Source: CAJKWP01 sp050943075 (GTDB lineage Bacteria > Bacillota > Clostridia > Christensenellales > UBA1242). Taken from it: a stretch of DNA of 14,741 bases. Location of the stretch: NCBI GenBank assembly GCA_050943075.1, contig JBMNOM010000022.1, positions 1 through 14,741 on the forward strand, given 5' to 3'. Below are positions 13,641 through 14,741 of this stretch, piece after piece. The stretch's first letter is position 1. Each line of letters opens with the position of its first letter. The notes under the pieces were generated by a model. It searched no databases. It was given only the letters and a program-made list of their open reading frames with translations, and was not told where the DNA came from. The translations under genes and the position numbers were made by a program.

Positions 13641-13819
13641 TTAAAAAATATACAATAAATTTATATAAAATATATGCCTATCTAATGACATATTTCTTCA
13701 CTCTATTAAAAAAAACAACATTTTTACAGAGTCATTTAGAGTGTCAAAACTGTAATATCGGCATAAAATCTCCGCTATCGGCAATAATATTATTAAAAAC
13801 GTGAGGATAATCGCAAAAA

Positions 13820-14047
13820 TTAGAAACATATAAAGGATGCAGCCCTGTCTATTGCTGGCTTTTTTGCTTTTTTCTTTTTGTTTCTTTTACCCTTTTTTGT
13901 GGGCGCTTTTGCCAATGCTAAATCCGCTTTTGTGAGCACGAGACCAAAATTTTCTGCGCTTTGATTTTTGCTTTCACTTTTAAAAAGCGCGGGTGCGCGC
14001 TCTTTTTTTTGCTGGTTTGTTAAATTTTCTTTTTCTTTATTTTCCAT
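13820..14047 (-). CDS. Small Lys-rich protein of unknown function
   Basis: This 75-residue protein is very basic, with the run KKGKRNKKKKAKK at residues 51-63 and a Lys/Glu/Gln-rich N-terminus (MENKEKENLTNQQKKERAP). It has no membrane segment and looks largely disordered until the last ten residues (RAASFICF). The lysine block could bind nucleic acid or ribosomes, but this is a guess from composition. AAAGGAT just before the ATG is a reasonable ribosome site and supports it being translated. A strong terminator (14062-14104) separates it from the DUF898-like gene upstream on the same strand. Expression would need read-through, or a promoter in the short gap that I cannot see. It is less certain than its neighbours. 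Confidence 0.5.
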   Translation of the reverse strand: MENKEKENLTNQQKKERAPALFKSESKNQSAENFGLVLTKADLALAKAPTKKGKRNKKKKAKKPAIDRAASFICF

Positions 14048-14061
14048 ATTATCCTTTGACC

Positions 14062-14104
14062 AAAAAAAAACTAAGGGCTTCTTTTAAGTAAGAAACCCTT
14101 AGTT
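14062..14104 (-). terminator. Terminator of the DUF898-like gene
   Basis: AACTAAGGG (14069-14077) pairs with CCCTTAGTT (14096-14104). After one mismatch, TTCTT pairs with AAGAA around a six-base loop. The A-run at 14062-14070 gives T9 on the minus strand. It lies directly after the stop of the gene at 14106-14435. Confidence 0.88.
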
Positions 14105-14105
14105 A

Positions 14106-14435
14106 TTAGCCTTCAATTTCCACAATGCTTTCGTCTGCAAAAACTGTGTTTTCAACTTTCCATCTAAGGAACTTAATACTTACCCAAATTCCGAAAATTC
14201 CAAGCGTGATAAGTGTCAAAAACATCCAAAGCAAGAATTTCAGAAACAGTTCGCCACCTTTTCCAACAAATTTGAGTTGTCTTCCTTGTATGTGCGTGTG
14301 CCCTGCTTCCCATCTGAAATAAGCCACCATAACAAAAGGTGTTGCAATTCCTAAAGTGAATATCGTAACAAGCCATATAAGAATTCCATACCCAATCATT
14401 GGCAGTAGGCCACCAGTAAATTCTGATTTTTTCAT
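14106..14435 (-). CDS. DUF898-like small membrane protein with an internal repeat
   Basis: This 109-residue protein has two hydrophobic units of the same design. The first is IGYGILIWLVTIFTLGIATP (residues 14-33), then a polar RWEAGHTHIQGRQLKFVGKG. The second is LFLKFLLWMFLTLITLGIFG (63-82), then FLRWKVENTVF. The paired TLGI...RW...(N/H)T pattern with F-x-G starts is that of DUF898 (YjgN-like) membrane proteins of unknown role. Each hydrophobic part is long enough to span the membrane, perhaps as a hairpin. It is far shorter than full YjgN. AAGGAGGGAT (14446-14437) is a near-perfect ribosome site, and a promoter is visible at 14461-14488. The tail is acidic (ESIVEIEG). It stands alone, ended by its own terminator. 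Confidence 0.7.
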   Translation of the reverse strand: MKKSEFTGGLLPMIGYGILIWLVTIFTLGIATPFVMVAYFRWEAGHTHIQGRQLKFVGKGGELFLKFLLWMFLTLITLGIFGIWVSIKFLRWKVENTVFADESIVEIEG

Positions 14436-14460
14436 AATCCCTCCTTATGAATATATTTAT

Positions 14461-14488
14461 ATTTTAACACATAAAAAATAATCCACAA
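14461..14488 (-). promoter_or_regulatory. Candidate promoter of the DUF898-like gene
   Basis: On the minus strand, TTGTGG (14488-14483), a 16-base spacer and TAAAAT (14466-14461). Transcription would start near 14454, with a leader of about 19 bases carrying the strong ribosome site. Confidence 0.45.
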
Positions 14489-14605
14489 AACTTTTGTAAC
14501 TTTTTCTTAAAATAAATATATACTTAAATGAGTTTTATCGTGTGAAAGTGTTTTCAAAATTGACAACTATTCTTCTCACACCCACTTCGGGCACATAGAC
14601 ATTAA

Positions 14606-14741
14606 ACGCAAGTTAATTTAACTTATAACTCAAATCACATTGAGGGAAGCAAATTAACCGAAGAACAGACTCGTCATATTTTTGAAACAAACACAATAGG
14701 CATTGATAACTCAGATGTAAATGTAGATGACATTATAGAAA
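14606..14741 (+). pseudogene. Fic-domain protein fragment, 5' end missing, running off the window
   Basis: The frame from 14606 to the window end reads TQVNLTYNSNHIEGSKLTEE, continues QTRHIFETNTIGIDNS and ends DVNVDDIIE. This matches the N-terminal region of Fic proteins, where S-N-H-I-E-G is the inhibitory-helix motif (S/T)xxxE(G/N). That helix blocks the nucleotide site of Fic enzymes, which add AMP or related groups to target proteins. The catalytic HxFxxGNGR motif would lie beyond the window. A stop codon (14603-14605) immediately precedes the homology, and there is no ATG, GTG or TTG before the motif. The usual ~40 or more upstream residues are therefore absent. It is either a truncated pseudogene or a frameshift: one missing A in ATTAAACGCAAG would join it to the frame above. 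Confidence 0.7.

Larger units (their letters stand above)
13129..13819. other. Non-coding junction region with hairpins, tRNA remnants and short repeats
   Basis: About 690 bases hold no credible gene. After the galU terminator, 13211-13360 is richer in G and C than the rest of the window and folds into successive hairpins. Then come a tRNA-Ile 3' half (13402-13446), short binding-site-like repeats (13529-13640), and an AT-rich stretch to 13755. The rest contains TATCGGCA twice, 20 bases apart (13756-13763 and 13776-13783). Open frames here read through the tRNA piece and give tRNA-typical nonsense peptides, so none is annotated. The region looks like the scar of an integrated element next to galU. 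Confidence 0.6.

Noticed and set aside
13129..14741. Insertion sequence or transposase
   Set aside because: No transposase reading frame and no terminal inverted repeats with target duplication were found; the signals fit tRNA-targeted integration better.

Overview
The window is AT-rich, uses the standard genetic code (Trp is TGG; TGA ends one gene) and has strong Shine-Dalgarno sites and textbook sigma-A-like promoters. It also carries a lipobox lipoprotein and a YkpA/YbiT-type ABC-F protein. This fits a low-GC Bacillota (Firmicutes) genome, probably from a poorly cultured lineage. The species cannot be named from the sequence alone.

Bases 1-7,760 are mostly housekeeping. On the minus strand lies an operon of an E2-like acyltransferase-fold protein followed by the start of a Sua5/TsaC threonylcarbamoyl-AMP synthase. 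Then come gpmI (+), a convergent lipoprotein of unknown function (-), an ABC-F ATPase (-) and, divergent from it, a short alanyl-tRNA synthetase (+) that keeps its editing domain but lacks the C-terminal third. Perfect or near-perfect hairpin terminators separate the units.

Bases 7,850-12,258 are accessory. A GNAT-like acetyltransferase is followed by a hairpin, a possible helix-turn-helix remnant and a terminator. A promoter then drives a tight four-gene operon: two clearly paralogous HipA-like kinases, a 107-residue protein resembling the small HipA N-terminal subdomain (HipS-like), and a third, divergent HipA-like kinase. The layout looks like an expanded, rearranged relative of the tripartite HipBST toxin-antitoxin systems and is the most interesting part of the window. 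The operon ends in a hairpin that appears to double as the promoter and ribosome-binding region of galU (UTP-glucose-1-phosphate uridylyltransferase).

Bases 13,129-14,741 look like the edge of a genomic island. A non-coding stretch holds a run of adjacent hairpins, a 3' half of a tRNA-Ile(GAU) gene on the minus strand, a second partial copy of part of it, inverted/direct TGTAGCAA boxes and a perfectly phased 10-bp repeat. Tyrosine-recombinase attachment sites look like this. To the right are a small Lys-rich protein, a two-repeat DUF898-like membrane protein and a Fic-domain fragment whose 5' end is missing. If the tRNA half is an attachment-site scar, the island should extend rightwards out of the window to an intact tRNA-Ile gene.
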